Below are positions 23,376 through 31,595 of a DNA stretch of 48,952 nt, in pieces. Every line of letters begins with the position of its first letter. Within the stretch, counting starts at the first letter, position 1. The stretch is from the NCBI GenBank assembly GCA_964526675.1, contig CAZGLY010000024.1:1-48952 (forward strand), given 5' to 3'. A program made the position numbers and the translations under genes. This stretch comes from CAZADA01 sp964526675 (GTDB taxonomy: Bacteria; Pseudomonadota; Alphaproteobacteria; Caulobacterales; Maricaulaceae). The notes below the pieces were generated by a model. It was not told where the DNA came from. It did not search any database and worked only from the letters and a program-made list of their open reading frames with translations.

Positions 23376-24536
23376 ATGCGAATCATCACCACGACGGACG
23401 CGCTGGCGGCGTTCTGCGCCGAACTCCGCACGCACGACTACGTCGCTGTCGACACCGAATTCATGCGTGAGTCCACGTACTGGCCGTTGCTCTGCTTGGT
23501 TCAAGCGGCGGCCGGCGACGCGGAGGCGGTCATCGACCCGCTGGCGGAGGGGATCGATCTCGCACCGTTGTTTGAGGTGTTTGACGACCCCGCGATCATG
23601 AAGGTCTTCCACGCCGCGCGCCAAGATCTCGAGATCTTTGTCCATATGCACGGGCGCGTTCCAGCGCCCTTGTTCGACTCCCAGGTCGCCGCGGCGGCGG
23701 TCGGGCTTGGCGACTCCATCGCGTACGACACGCTGGTGCGCGTGTTGCTCGACGCCTCGATCGATAAGACGTCGCGCTTCACCGATTGGTCGCGCCGACC
23801 GCTGTCGGAAAAGCAACTCGCCTATGCGCTCTCGGATGTGACGTATCTGCGCGACCTCTACCCGATCTTGAGCGCACGATTGATGGCGGCGGAGCGCGGC
23901 GAGTGGGTCGCGGAGGAAATGGCGGTCCTGACCGATCCCGGGACGTACGCGTTGGAACCGGACGACGCCTGGGCGCGCTTGAAGGTGCGCAAACGCACCA
24001 AGCCCTACCTCGCGGCGCTGAAGGTCGCGGCGCGGTGGCGTGAGCAGGAAGCGCAAACGCGCAACGTCCCCCGGCAACGGGTTTTGAAAGACGATGCGCT
24101 CTACGAAATCGCCATGCAGGGGGTCGACAGCGCCGAGGCGCTCGGCCGCTTACGAGCCGTCCCCAAGGGCTTTGAGCGTTCGAAGGCGGGCCAAGCGCTC
24201 GGGGCTGTGTTGGCGGAGGCGTTGGCCACGCCAGACGCGTTCGCGCCGAAGCTCCCCCGGCAAACGCCCACCCCGGCGGGCGCTGGTCCGACCCTTGAAC
24301 TGCTGAAAGTGCTGCTGCGGGTCCAAGCGCAACGCCATGACGTCGCGCCGCGGCTCATTGCGACAGCTGCGGATCTGGAGCGTCTGGCGGCGGACGACGC
24401 CGCTGATATTCCCGCCTTGCGCGGATGGCGACGCGAGGTGTTCGGCCAAGCGGCGCTCGACCTCAAACACGGGCGCTCAGCGCTCTACTTGGCGGACGGC
24501 CAAGTGCGGATCGCCGAGCGCACGCCGGCTGTGTGA
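23376..24536 (+). CDS. rnd: Ribonuclease D
   Basis: A 386-residue 3'-5' exoribonuclease that trims tRNA precursors. The DEDD-type exonuclease residues are visible: VAVDTEFMRES (Exo I), KVFHAARQDLEIF (Exo II) and YALSDVTYLRDLYPIL (Exo III). An HRDC domain follows (RQRVLKDDALYEIAMQGVDSAEALGRLRAV), and a second, weaker helical HRDC-like region occupies the C-terminus. The ATG at 23376 starts MRIITTTDALAAF; there is no strong ribosome binding site. It converges on ppx with only 15 bp between stops, too little for a separate terminator. Confidence 0.95.
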   Translation: MRIITTTDALAAFCAELRTHDYVAVDTEFMRESTYWPLLCLVQAAAGDAEAVIDPLAEGIDLAPLFEVFDDPAIMKVFHAARQDLEIFVHMHGRVPAPLFDSQVAAAAVGLGDSIAYDTLVRVLLDASIDKTSRFTDWSRRPLSEKQLAYALSDVTYLRDLYPILSARLMAAERGEWVAEEMAVLTDPGTYALEPDDAWARLKVRKRTKPYLAALKVAARWREQEAQTRNVPRQRVLKDDALYEIAMQGVDSAEALGRLRAVPKGFERSKAGQALGAVLAEALATPDAFAPKLPRQTPTPAGAGPTLELLKVLLRVQAQRHDVAPRLIATAADLERLAADDAADIPALRGWRREVFGQAALDLKHGRSALYLADGQVRIAERTPAV

Positions 24537-24551
24537 GCGACGCCGCCGGGA

Positions 24552-25517
24552 TCACTCCGCAGCCGCGTCCGCCAACACCGCTTCGCCCAGCCCCAGCGAT
24601 TGCGCGAGCACGCCTTCCCGCACGCCGGTTTCCGACAGGACAATGTCCTCCGGCTCCACCCGCTCGACCAACGCGCGCAAGGCCAACACCGCCGCCGGCA
24701 GCGTTTCGCGTCGCCGGTTGGACACCCCGGCCTTATCCATCAACCGCACGGCCTTGGCGCCGCCATGCTCGATCACGTCCAGCACCCACAACACATCCGC
24801 GCAGGTCAACGTCCATCCATGGAGCGACCGATCCAGGTCGCGTTCGGCGGCGGCGAGCTTCGCGACATTGCGCCACGCGCCGCCAACGCCGTAGAGGCGA
24901 CCGCGACGCCATCCGCCCTTCGGCGGCGCCGCGTCAAACGCCGCCTCGATGAGGCGGCGCGCCGCGGCCGCGCTGTGGCGAAACGCCTCTTCCACAGCCA
25001 GCGGCCCCACGAGATACGTTTCGCCCTCGCACGCCATACCGCTTGTGATGCTGGCGAGCTCCAAACTCAGGCCGCCAAGGTCGGAGACCGCACCGTCCCC
25101 CCTCAGCCCTCCGACCAGGACGCCCCGCGCAGCGCTCCACCCCTCCTCGGGTCCCGACAAGACGCGCACCGTCGTGCCCAGAATCGCCTCCGCCCGCGTA
25201 ATGAAGGCCGCCTGGCTGCGCGGCTCGGCCACGCGCACGGCCGCCGTCGCGAACGCCACACGCCGGGCCGCGCCGTGCACGTCCATGATGATGTCGAGCA
25301 AACGCAAGGCGTTCAGCGCATCGAGGATCCGCGGCGGCTGCAGCCGGCCGCCCTGGCCGAGCCCCCGACCCAATCGCGGCTTCTCGCCATGGGAGTGGAG
25401 GGCGTGAACATGATCGCCGTCGACCGCATAGAGCACCACGCGGACGGAATTCGCGCCGATGTCGACCACCGCGACATCCGCAGCCGCAGCGTCGCCCGCC
25501 GCAACGTCCATCGTCAT
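24552..25517 (-). CDS. ppx: Short Ppx/GppA-family phosphatase
   Basis: An actin-fold (ASKHA) phosphatase of 321 residues. Motifs: AVVDIGANSVRVVLYAV (first phosphate loop), FATAAVRVAEP, LSGPEEGWSAARGV, SDLGGLSLELASI (second phosphate loop, usually DIGGGSxE), and YGVGGAWRNVAKLA. Full exopolyphosphatases of Proteobacteria have about 500 residues with a C-terminal HD-like domain; that part is absent, so this is the catalytic core only. The family removes phosphate from polyphosphate or from pppGpp; which applies is not decided. The ATG at 25517 has GGAG nine bases upstream. It follows ppk by 49 bp on the same strand, which favours a polyphosphate role. Confidence 0.88.
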   Translation of the reverse strand: MTMDVAAGDAAAADVAVVDIGANSVRVVLYAVDGDHVHALHSHGEKPRLGRGLGQGGRLQPPRILDALNALRLLDIIMDVHGAARRVAFATAAVRVAEPRSQAAFITRAEAILGTTVRVLSGPEEGWSAARGVLVGGLRGDGAVSDLGGLSLELASITSGMACEGETYLVGPLAVEEAFRHSAAAARRLIEAAFDAAPPKGGWRRGRLYGVGGAWRNVAKLAAAERDLDRSLHGWTLTCADVLWVLDVIEHGGAKAVRLMDKAGVSNRRRETLPAAVLALRALVERVEPEDIVLSETGVREGVLAQSLGLGEAVLADAAAE

Positions 25518-25566
25518 CGTGCGTCGCTCCTGGGCGCGACGGCCACGGCCAAAACCGACCAAGCCC

Positions 25567-27792
25567 CTAGGATCGGCCGGAACCAGGGCGTGCTGGCGGC
25601 GGGCCGTTTACGCGCGCCGCGCCGCGACCCGACAGGCTTGGATGCTCCATAAAGTACGCGTGAGCGCAAAACGCGTCCTCCGAATCATAGCGGGCGTGGC
25701 GGACATACCCGCCATCGCCCTGCATGAGCCAGCTTTGGCGTTCATCCCGTAAATTCCCAACCATGATTTGGTTCAAGACGTGGCGATGGACCGTCGGATT
25801 TGTGATCTCCGCCATGACTTCGACCCGCCGTTCAAGGTTGCGCGGCATCCAATCGGCCGAGGAAAGATAAACGCTGGCGGCATGGGAGGGCAGTTTGGCG
25901 CCGTTCGCAAACGCCCAGATGCGCGCGTGCTCCAAAAACCGACCGACAATCGACTTCACACGGATCGTGTCCGACAGGCCAGGCACGCCGGGACGCAGAC
26001 AACAAATGCCGCGGATCACCAGATCAATCTCGACGCCAGCGTCGGACGCCTCATAGAGCGCGTCGATCAAGCCTGGGTGGACCAACGAGTTCATTTTCGC
26101 CCAGATCGCGGCTGGCTTTCCCGCGCGCGCGTTCTCCGCCTCCGTTGCGATGAGCTCGAGCAAACGGGACTTCATGTCCAGCGGCGACATGGCGAAGCGT
26201 TCAAGATCCTCCGGTTTCGCGTAGCCCGTCACGAAGTTGAACACCCGCCCGGCGTCCCGCCCCGTGGCCGGGTCCGCCGTAAACAAGGAAAGGTCGGTGT
26301 AGATCTTCGCGGTCAACGGGTGATAGTTCCCCGTCCCCACATGCGTGTACGCCCGCAGGTCCGCGCCCTCGCGACGCACCACCAAGCTCAATTTGGCGTG
26401 GGTTTTCCACTTCACAAAGCCGCCATAGACGACCTGAACCCCCGCATTTTCCAAATGCCGCGCGAAGCCGAGATTGGCCTCTTCGTCGAAACGCGCCTTC
26501 AGCTCGATGATCGCGGTGACGTTCTTCCCCGCCTCCGAGGCTTCACAGAGAGCCGCCACGATGGGGCTGTCGCGCGACGTGCGATAGAGGGTCTGCTTGA
26601 TGGCGAGGACTTTGGGATCCGCCGCGGCCTGGCGGATGAAATCCACGACCGTATCGAAGGTTTCATAGGGGTGATGGACCAGGATGTCCTTCGCCCGGAT
26701 CGCCGCGAACATGTCGCCGCGGTATTCGCGCACCCGCTCGGGACTGCGGGGCTCAAAGCTGGGGAACAGCAAGTCCGGCCGGTCGGCGGTGATGATTTCG
26801 CTGAGATCCTTAATCCCTAAGAACCCGCGCACCAAGATCACGTCTTGCGGCGTCGCGTCGAGTGCGCGCGTGACGAAGTCCCGCAAAGACTCGGGCATGT
26901 TGGTGTCCACCGTCAGGCGCACCAAATCCCCGCGCCGCCGTCGCTTCAGAGCGCTTTCAAAGAACGCGACAAGATCTTCCGCCTCTTCCTCAAGGTCGAT
27001 GTCGGTATCGCGAATGACGCGAAAGACGCCGGCGCCTTCAACGTCGTAGCCCGGAAACAATTGATCGAGGCACAACTCAACCACGGTCTCCAGCGCGACC
27101 ACGCGAACATGAGCGCGTCCTTGCGGAGTCTTCTTGTCGCACGGCAGCGTCACAAAGCGTGGAACGCCCAGCGGGATCGGCACCAACGCCTTGAGCGATC
27201 CGCCCTGGGTGTCGCTCAAATCAAGGGCCAAGTTGAAACCCAGATTGGGCACGAACGGAAAAGGATGCGCGCTGTCCACCGCCAAGGGCGTCAACAGCGG
27301 GAAAATGCGCATCAAAAAATCTTCGCGCAACCATTCACGGTCTGACTTCGTCAACTCGCGCGCCTCAAGGACGAAGACGGATTCCGCCCGCAATTGCTTG
27401 CGCAAGTCCGCCCAAAGCACGCCCTGTTGCGCGATTAACTCGGTCGCCAGCGCGCTGACCGCCGCCAATTGTTGGGACGGGGTGAGGCCGTCGTCGCTCA
27501 GCTTCACGACCCCGCGGCGCGCCATCTCGCGCAGGCCGGCCACCCGGACCATGTAAAATTCGTCCATATTGGACCCGGAAATCGCCAGGAAACGCAGGCG
27601 TTCAAACAATGGATGGCGCGGATTCGCGGCCTCTTCGAGCACGCGCCGGTTGAATTCCAGCCAACTCGTCTCGCGGTTGATGAAACGCTCCGGCGATCGC
27701 CGCACGTCCGACTGGGCCGCCGCCCCGTTTGCGCGCTTCTTCGTGGCGGCGCGACGCGACCGCGTCGACGTGTGTGGGGTTGCAGCGGTCAT
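25567..27792 (-). CDS. ppk: Polyphosphate kinase 1
   Basis: A 741-residue enzyme that reversibly polymerises the ATP gamma-phosphate into polyphosphate. The N-terminal domain has RFINRETSWLEFNRRVLEEA and FLAISGSNMDEFYMVRVAGL. The catalytic C-terminal phospholipase-D-like domains carry KTHAKLSLVVRREG (the phosphorylated His), TGNYHPLTAKIYTDLSLFTAD, and SIVGRFLEHARIW (second conserved His). The first 28 residues are a basic extension (STRSRRAATKKRA). The ATG overlaps the hdaA stop by 4 bp, so the two genes are translationally coupled; hdaA-ppk-ppx is a recognised alphaproteobacterial unit. Confidence 0.97.
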   Translation of the reverse strand: MTAATPHTSTRSRRAATKKRANGAAAQSDVRRSPERFINRETSWLEFNRRVLEEAANPRHPLFERLRFLAISGSNMDEFYMVRVAGLREMARRGVVKLSDDGLTPSQQLAAVSALATELIAQQGVLWADLRKQLRAESVFVLEARELTKSDREWLREDFLMRIFPLLTPLAVDSAHPFPFVPNLGFNLALDLSDTQGGSLKALVPIPLGVPRFVTLPCDKKTPQGRAHVRVVALETVVELCLDQLFPGYDVEGAGVFRVIRDTDIDLEEEAEDLVAFFESALKRRRRGDLVRLTVDTNMPESLRDFVTRALDATPQDVILVRGFLGIKDLSEIITADRPDLLFPSFEPRSPERVREYRGDMFAAIRAKDILVHHPYETFDTVVDFIRQAAADPKVLAIKQTLYRTSRDSPIVAALCEASEAGKNVTAIIELKARFDEEANLGFARHLENAGVQVVYGGFVKWKTHAKLSLVVRREGADLRAYTHVGTGNYHPLTAKIYTDLSLFTADPATGRDAGRVFNFVTGYAKPEDLERFAMSPLDMKSRLLELIATEAENARAGKPAAIWAKMNSLVHPGLIDALYEASDAGVEIDLVIRGICCLRPGVPGLSDTIRVKSIVGRFLEHARIWAFANGAKLPSHAASVYLSSADWMPRNLERRVEVMAEITNPTVHRHVLNQIMVGNLRDERQSWLMQGDGGYVRHARYDSEDAFCAHAYFMEHPSLSGRGAARVNGPPPARPGSGRS

Positions 27793-28496
27793 AGCGCCAC
27801 CGGACCTCCATTCTGGAAATGGGCGCGCGCGAGGGCGCGGGTTACGCCAACCCCCTCAGCCAAAGCGTGGCGGGTCAACGCGTCGGCGGCGTCGACGGCC
27901 GCCGCGTGGGAGCGCTCTATCCGTACACACACATATGAAAGGAGACTTTCCTCCGCGCGGATCCCCCGGTCGGCAAAGAGTTTCACGAGGATCGCGCGCA
28001 ACTCCTCATCGCTCGGCGGCGCAATCCGCGCCACGGGCAAGGCCCTCAAGCGCGAGGTGAGATCCGCCAAAACGTCCCACGCGGCCCAACCGTCGGGATC
28101 GCAGCGGGCCGTCAGGAGCAACGCCCCAGCGCCTCGGCGCGCAGCGTTGATGAGCGCAAAAAGCGCTTCGGCGTCCGCGTGATCGGCCTGCTCCACCACC
28201 GCCCGCCCGCCCGCTTCCACGGCGTTGGTGGCCGCGGCCCCGAAGCCGGGCGCGCGGCCGTCGACGATCGCTGCGGATCCCAGCGACGGCGCGCTGGCGG
28301 CCCAGACCGCGGCGATGTGGCTTTTGCCGGAGTGCGCCGGGCCCACCAACGCGAGCGCGTGGGCCGGCCAAGACCGCCATTGGGCCAGCGCCGCGCGCGC
28401 TTCCGCGGTCGACGGCCCTTCCACGAAGGTGCCGGCGGGATCACGCGCAAGCGCGGGAAAATCAAAGGTGAGCTGGGCGGGGATCATAAACGTCAT
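27789..28496 (-). CDS. hdaA: HdaA-type DnaA regulator (DnaA-like AAA+ ATPase)
   Basis: A 235-residue relative of the DnaA ATPase domain. The N-terminus has PAQLTFDFP, a sliding-clamp-binding motif of the QL-x-F kind known in Hda proteins. A Walker A loop follows (LVGPAHSGKSH), and the box VII arginine finger region is LADLTSRLRALPVARI. In Caulobacter, HdaA with the clamp promotes DnaA ATP hydrolysis after initiation; the same role is inferred. The Walker B position (RAVVEQADHADAEAL) lacks the usual acidic pair DD/DE, which may affect hydrolysis by HdaA itself. Its start overlaps the DUF2066 stop and its stop overlaps the ppk start, both by 4 bp. Confidence 0.85.
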   Translation of the reverse strand: MTFMIPAQLTFDFPALARDPAGTFVEGPSTAEARAALAQWRSWPAHALALVGPAHSGKSHIAAVWAASAPSLGSAAIVDGRAPGFGAAATNAVEAGGRAVVEQADHADAEALFALINAARRGAGALLLTARCDPDGWAAWDVLADLTSRLRALPVARIAPPSDEELRAILVKLFADRGIRAEESLLSYVCVRIERSHAAAVDAADALTRHALAEGVGVTRALARAHFQNGGPVAL

Positions 28497-29713
28497 CCAG
28501 GACCCGAACGCCCTGGCGGTCGTGGGATCGCCGCATCGGGACGACCAGCGCCGCCGGTCGTCGCGCCTGACGCCGCGCCAGCGGGCGCCGCGCCGGCGGG
28601 GGATGGCGGCGGCGCGTCGCCACGAGCGCTTGCCCGACCCAGCGCCTCCACCCGGAACACGGTCTCGCGCGCGTTCGCCGCCGCCGGCTCCGGCGTCAGC
28701 GCGACGCCGCGCTCGCGCAACTCGAGGCGCAGCTGCTCCACGGCGCCGCGGTGGACCGCCCGCACCATGGCGCCGTCATTGGAGAGCGCTTCGAGCCGCA
28801 CGTCGCTTAGGAGCGCCGCCCCACCCAGCGCCGTCTCCAGACGCAGCCATTCCGCCAGCGTCCCAAATCGCACCGACAGCACGATGTCGTTCTTCGCGCC
28901 GGTGGCCGCGGTCAGAGACTGCTTCCATTCCGTCTGCAGCGAGTCGAACACGCGATCCCGCAACTCGCCCAAGTTCGAGGCGGTCAAGCGGCCGCCGTCC
29001 ACGACCTTGCCGCCCTGGGCGAAGTCCAGCTCCCGCACTTGCGCCATCGCCCCACCGGAACCTTGGCGCGCATAGACCACCAAGATGCGATCCAGCCGAT
29101 AACGCCGCGCCATCGCGCCCAAAGCCGCTGAGTCCAAGGACAACGCTTGGTTCGCCGTCACGCCCCCAATGTCGCTGATGTCGCCGAGCGGCGTGGCCAA
29201 CGGCGTCAGCTCGTCGGAAAAGTCACGCGCCTGCCACGTGCTCAGCCATGGATTGTTGGCCCACAGCCGTACGCCTTCGGAGTCCCGCCACAACGGGAGC
29301 ACAAGCGACGAGCGCGTGCGGCTCTCCACATGCTGCACGCCGCGATCGCGAAAATACTGGCGGACTTGGGCCGGATCGAAGGTCACCGTGATGGTGGCGC
29401 TGTAGGATGTGGCGGTGTTGGCCTGCTCCTCGACCTCAAGCCCGGCGACCAGAGTCTCCGCCTCCTGGGACGTGACGGGCGGCAAGAGGTAGCGGTCGCG
29501 CGGCGCGGTCAGCCGGTTGGTCAGCTGCTCGAGAGCCCGGGCCTGGCCAAGCGCCAAGGCGGGCCCCTGCGCCGCGGCGGCGGTCTCGCCTTCCGCTTCG
29601 GTTTTGACGCCGCGGACGCGGAAAATGTCGGCCGACGCCGGAGCGGCTGAGAACAATGCGGTCGCAGCCGCCAGAGCGACGACGCGGGCGACCGCGCGAG
29701 CGATGGCGCGCAT
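28493..29713 (-). CDS. Exported DUF2066 protein
   Basis: A 406-residue protein with a cleavable signal peptide (MRAIARAVARVVALAAATALF, probable cut after ASA at 28). DUF2066 features follow: FRVRGVKTEAEGETAAAAQGPALALGQARALEQLTNRL and VTFDPAQVRQYFRDRGV. Residues from about 370 are a Pro/Ala/Gly-rich tail. The ATG at 29713 follows AAGGAG; the open frame upstream of it lacks coding character. Function of the family is not known; periplasmic location is inferred from the signal. It leads the coupled operon DUF2066-hdaA-ppk-ppx, a pairing with hdaA repeated in related genomes as far as I recall, though no mechanism is implied. Confidence 0.85.
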   Translation of the reverse strand: MRAIARAVARVVALAAATALFSAAPASADIFRVRGVKTEAEGETAAAAQGPALALGQARALEQLTNRLTAPRDRYLLPPVTSQEAETLVAGLEVEEQANTATSYSATITVTFDPAQVRQYFRDRGVQHVESRTRSSLVLPLWRDSEGVRLWANNPWLSTWQARDFSDELTPLATPLGDISDIGGVTANQALSLDSAALGAMARRYRLDRILVVYARQGSGGAMAQVRELDFAQGGKVVDGGRLTASNLGELRDRVFDSLQTEWKQSLTAATGAKNDIVLSVRFGTLAEWLRLETALGGAALLSDVRLEALSNDGAMVRAVHRGAVEQLRLELRERGVALTPEPAAANARETVFRVEALGRASARGDAPPPSPAGAAPAGAASGATTGGAGRPDAAIPRPPGRSGPG

Positions 29714-29737
29714 AGGGAACTCCTTGTGTGAGAGACC

Positions 29738-29743
29738 ATTATA
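29738..29743 (-). promoter_or_regulatory. Candidate -10 box for the DUF2066-hdaA-ppk operon
   Basis: A perfect TATAAT on the minus strand, 24 bp before the DUF2066 start codon and just upstream of its AAGGAG site. The -35 region at 17 bp (TTCGAC) is poor. In such GC-rich DNA a perfect TATAAT at this distance is noticeable, but promoter use is inferred. Confidence 0.45.
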
Positions 29744-29835
29744 CCCATACCGTCCCCCGGGTCGAAGGGCTTCGGCTTGCCCACAGCGGCCGCTTAGGGT
29801 TTGGTCGGCGATCACCGACGACCTGGGGAGGCGAC

Positions 29836-30915
29836 GTGGCGAAGCAAACAGGTGAGGAGCACGAGCGCGCGGATGCTCCCGGCCTTCACGACGGGGATGG
29901 ACAGGCGGGTTTGACCTACGCCGCCGCGGGCGTCGACGTCGAGGCCGGCGACAGCTTCGCCAAGGACCTGGCGCCGTTAGCCGCCGCGACGGCGCGCCCG
30001 GGCGCGGAGCCCAACCTGGGCGGCTTCGGCGGCACGTTCGATTTGGCCGCGGCCGGCTTCCGCGATCCCGTCCTGGTCGCGGGCGCCGACGGCGTCGGGA
30101 CCAAGCTCGACATCGCCGCGGCTATGGACCACCACAGCAGCGTCGGCGTGGATTTGGTCGCCATGTGCGTCAACGACGTGTTGGCGCATGGCGCGGAGCC
30201 GTTGTTCTTCCTGGACTACATCGCCACGGGCCAGCTGCGTCCGGACGCAACGCGCCAACTCGTGGAGGGCGTGGCCCGCGGCTGCCGCACAGCTGGCTGC
30301 GCGCTCATCGGGGGCGAGACCGCGGAAATGCCCGGCTTCTACGCGTCCGGGCGGTACGACGCCGCAGGCTTCGCGGTGGGGGCCGCGGAACGCGGCGACC
30401 TCCTGCCCGCGCACAAGGACATGCAAGCCGGCGACGCGATCATCGCGCTTGCTTCGTCCGGCGCCCACGCCAACGGCTTTTCGTTCATCCGCAAAGTGGT
30501 TGAGCGCCAAGACGTCGCGTGGGAGTCGCCCACGCCCTGGGACGCGGCCACGCCGCTCTGGCGCACCTTGCTCGAGCCGACGCGAATCTATGTGCCCGCG
30601 ATCCTCCCGTTGGCGCGGGCGGGGCGTTTGACGGGGGCGGCCCACATCACCGGCGGCGGGCTGATCGACAACCCCAAGCGCGCGCTGCCGCCGCATCTGA
30701 CGCCAAAAATCGATTGGGCGAGCTGGAGCCGCCCGCCCCTCTTCGCCTGGCTCCAGGACGCCAGCGGCGCGGAGGAGGACGAGATGCGGCGGATCTTCAA
30801 TTGCGGCGTCGGCTTTGTCGTCTACACCGGCCGCGACACCGCCGAGGAGGTGGTCACGGATTTGCGCGCCGCCGGAGAAACCGCCTGGGTGTGCGGCCAC
30901 GTGGCGGCGGCCTGA
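29836..30915 (+). CDS. purM: Phosphoribosylformylglycinamidine cyclo-ligase (AIR synthetase)
   Basis: A 359-residue enzyme of de novo purine synthesis, converting FGAM to AIR with ATP. Motifs: LTYAAAGVDVEAGDSF, LVAGADGVGTKLDIA, VGVDLVAMCVNDVLAHGAEPLFFLDYIATG, CALIGGETAEMPGFY, LASSGAHANGFSFIRKV, and AHITGGGLIDNPKRALP. The start is the GTG at 29836, with GGGGAG five bases upstream; the residues VAKQTGEEHERADAPGLHDG before the conserved region are a variable extension. It overlaps purN by one base (TGATG), giving coupled translation, and diverges from the DUF2066 operon, the usual alphaproteobacterial arrangement. Confidence 0.97.
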   Translation: MAKQTGEEHERADAPGLHDGDGQAGLTYAAAGVDVEAGDSFAKDLAPLAAATARPGAEPNLGGFGGTFDLAAAGFRDPVLVAGADGVGTKLDIAAAMDHHSSVGVDLVAMCVNDVLAHGAEPLFFLDYIATGQLRPDATRQLVEGVARGCRTAGCALIGGETAEMPGFYASGRYDAAGFAVGAAERGDLLPAHKDMQAGDAIIALASSGAHANGFSFIRKVVERQDVAWESPTPWDAATPLWRTLLEPTRIYVPAILPLARAGRLTGAAHITGGGLIDNPKRALPPHLTPKIDWASWSRPPLFAWLQDASGAEEDEMRRIFNCGVGFVVYTGRDTAEEVVTDLRAAGETAWVCGHVAAA

Positions 30916-31592
30916 TGGGCGCGGCGGACCCGACACCGGCGAAACGCGTGGCCATCATGATTTCCGGCCGCGGCTCCAACATGGCGGCTCTGTTGGACGC
31001 CATGGCCGCGCCGGGATTTCCCGCCACGCCGGCGGTGGTGATCTCCAACATCGGCACCGCGCCGGGTCTGCTCCTCGCGGAGAGGCGCGGCGTGCCCACA
31101 GGCGTGGTCGACCACACCGCCTATCCTGATCGGGAGCGCTTTGAGATTGAAATCCACGCCCGCCTGCTCAGCGCGCGCGTCGATCTGGTCTGTTTGGCGG
31201 GCTTTATGCGCGTTCTGACCCCCTGGCTGGTCGCGAAGTGGGCGGGGCGGATGCTCAACATTCACCCCGCCCTGTTGCCGGCGTTCCCGGGCCTCAACAC
31301 CCACCAGAGAGCGTTGGAGGCCGGCGTCGCGGTCCACGGCGCGACGGTGCATTTCGTGACGCCGGAGCTCGATGCGGGACCCGCCGTTGGTCAAGCCGTC
31401 GTGCCCGTGACGCCGGACGACGACCCCGACAGCCTCGCTGAACGCGTCCTCGCGCAGGAACACCGTCTGTTTCCGGAATGCCTGCGGTTGGTGGCCTCCG
31501 GCGCCACGCGGTGGGAGGACGGGCGTGTGCAGGGCCCGCGCATTGCGCGGTGGGCGGAGCTCACGCCGGCGATCGACGGCGCGCCGGCCTAG
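30915..31592 (+). CDS. purN: Phosphoribosylglycinamide formyltransferase
   Basis: A 225-residue enzyme transferring a formyl group from 10-formyltetrahydrofolate to GAR in purine synthesis. Motifs: KRVAIMISGRGSNMAALLDA (phosphate loop), FEIEIHARLLSARVDLVCLAGFMRVLTPWLVAKW, MLNIHPALLPAFPGLNTHQRAL (catalytic Asn and His), and GATVHFVTPELDAGPAVGQAVVPV with the catalytic Asp. The ATG shares its A with the purM stop codon. It ends three bases before the stop of the convergent acylase gene, leaving no space for a terminator between them. Confidence 0.97.
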   Translation: MGAADPTPAKRVAIMISGRGSNMAALLDAMAAPGFPATPAVVISNIGTAPGLLLAERRGVPTGVVDHTAYPDRERFEIEIHARLLSARVDLVCLAGFMRVLTPWLVAKWAGRMLNIHPALLPAFPGLNTHQRALEAGVAVHGATVHFVTPELDAGPAVGQAVVPVTPDDDPDSLAERVLAQEHRLFPECLRLVASGATRWEDGRVQGPRIARWAELTPAIDGAPA

Positions 31593-31595
31593 CCA

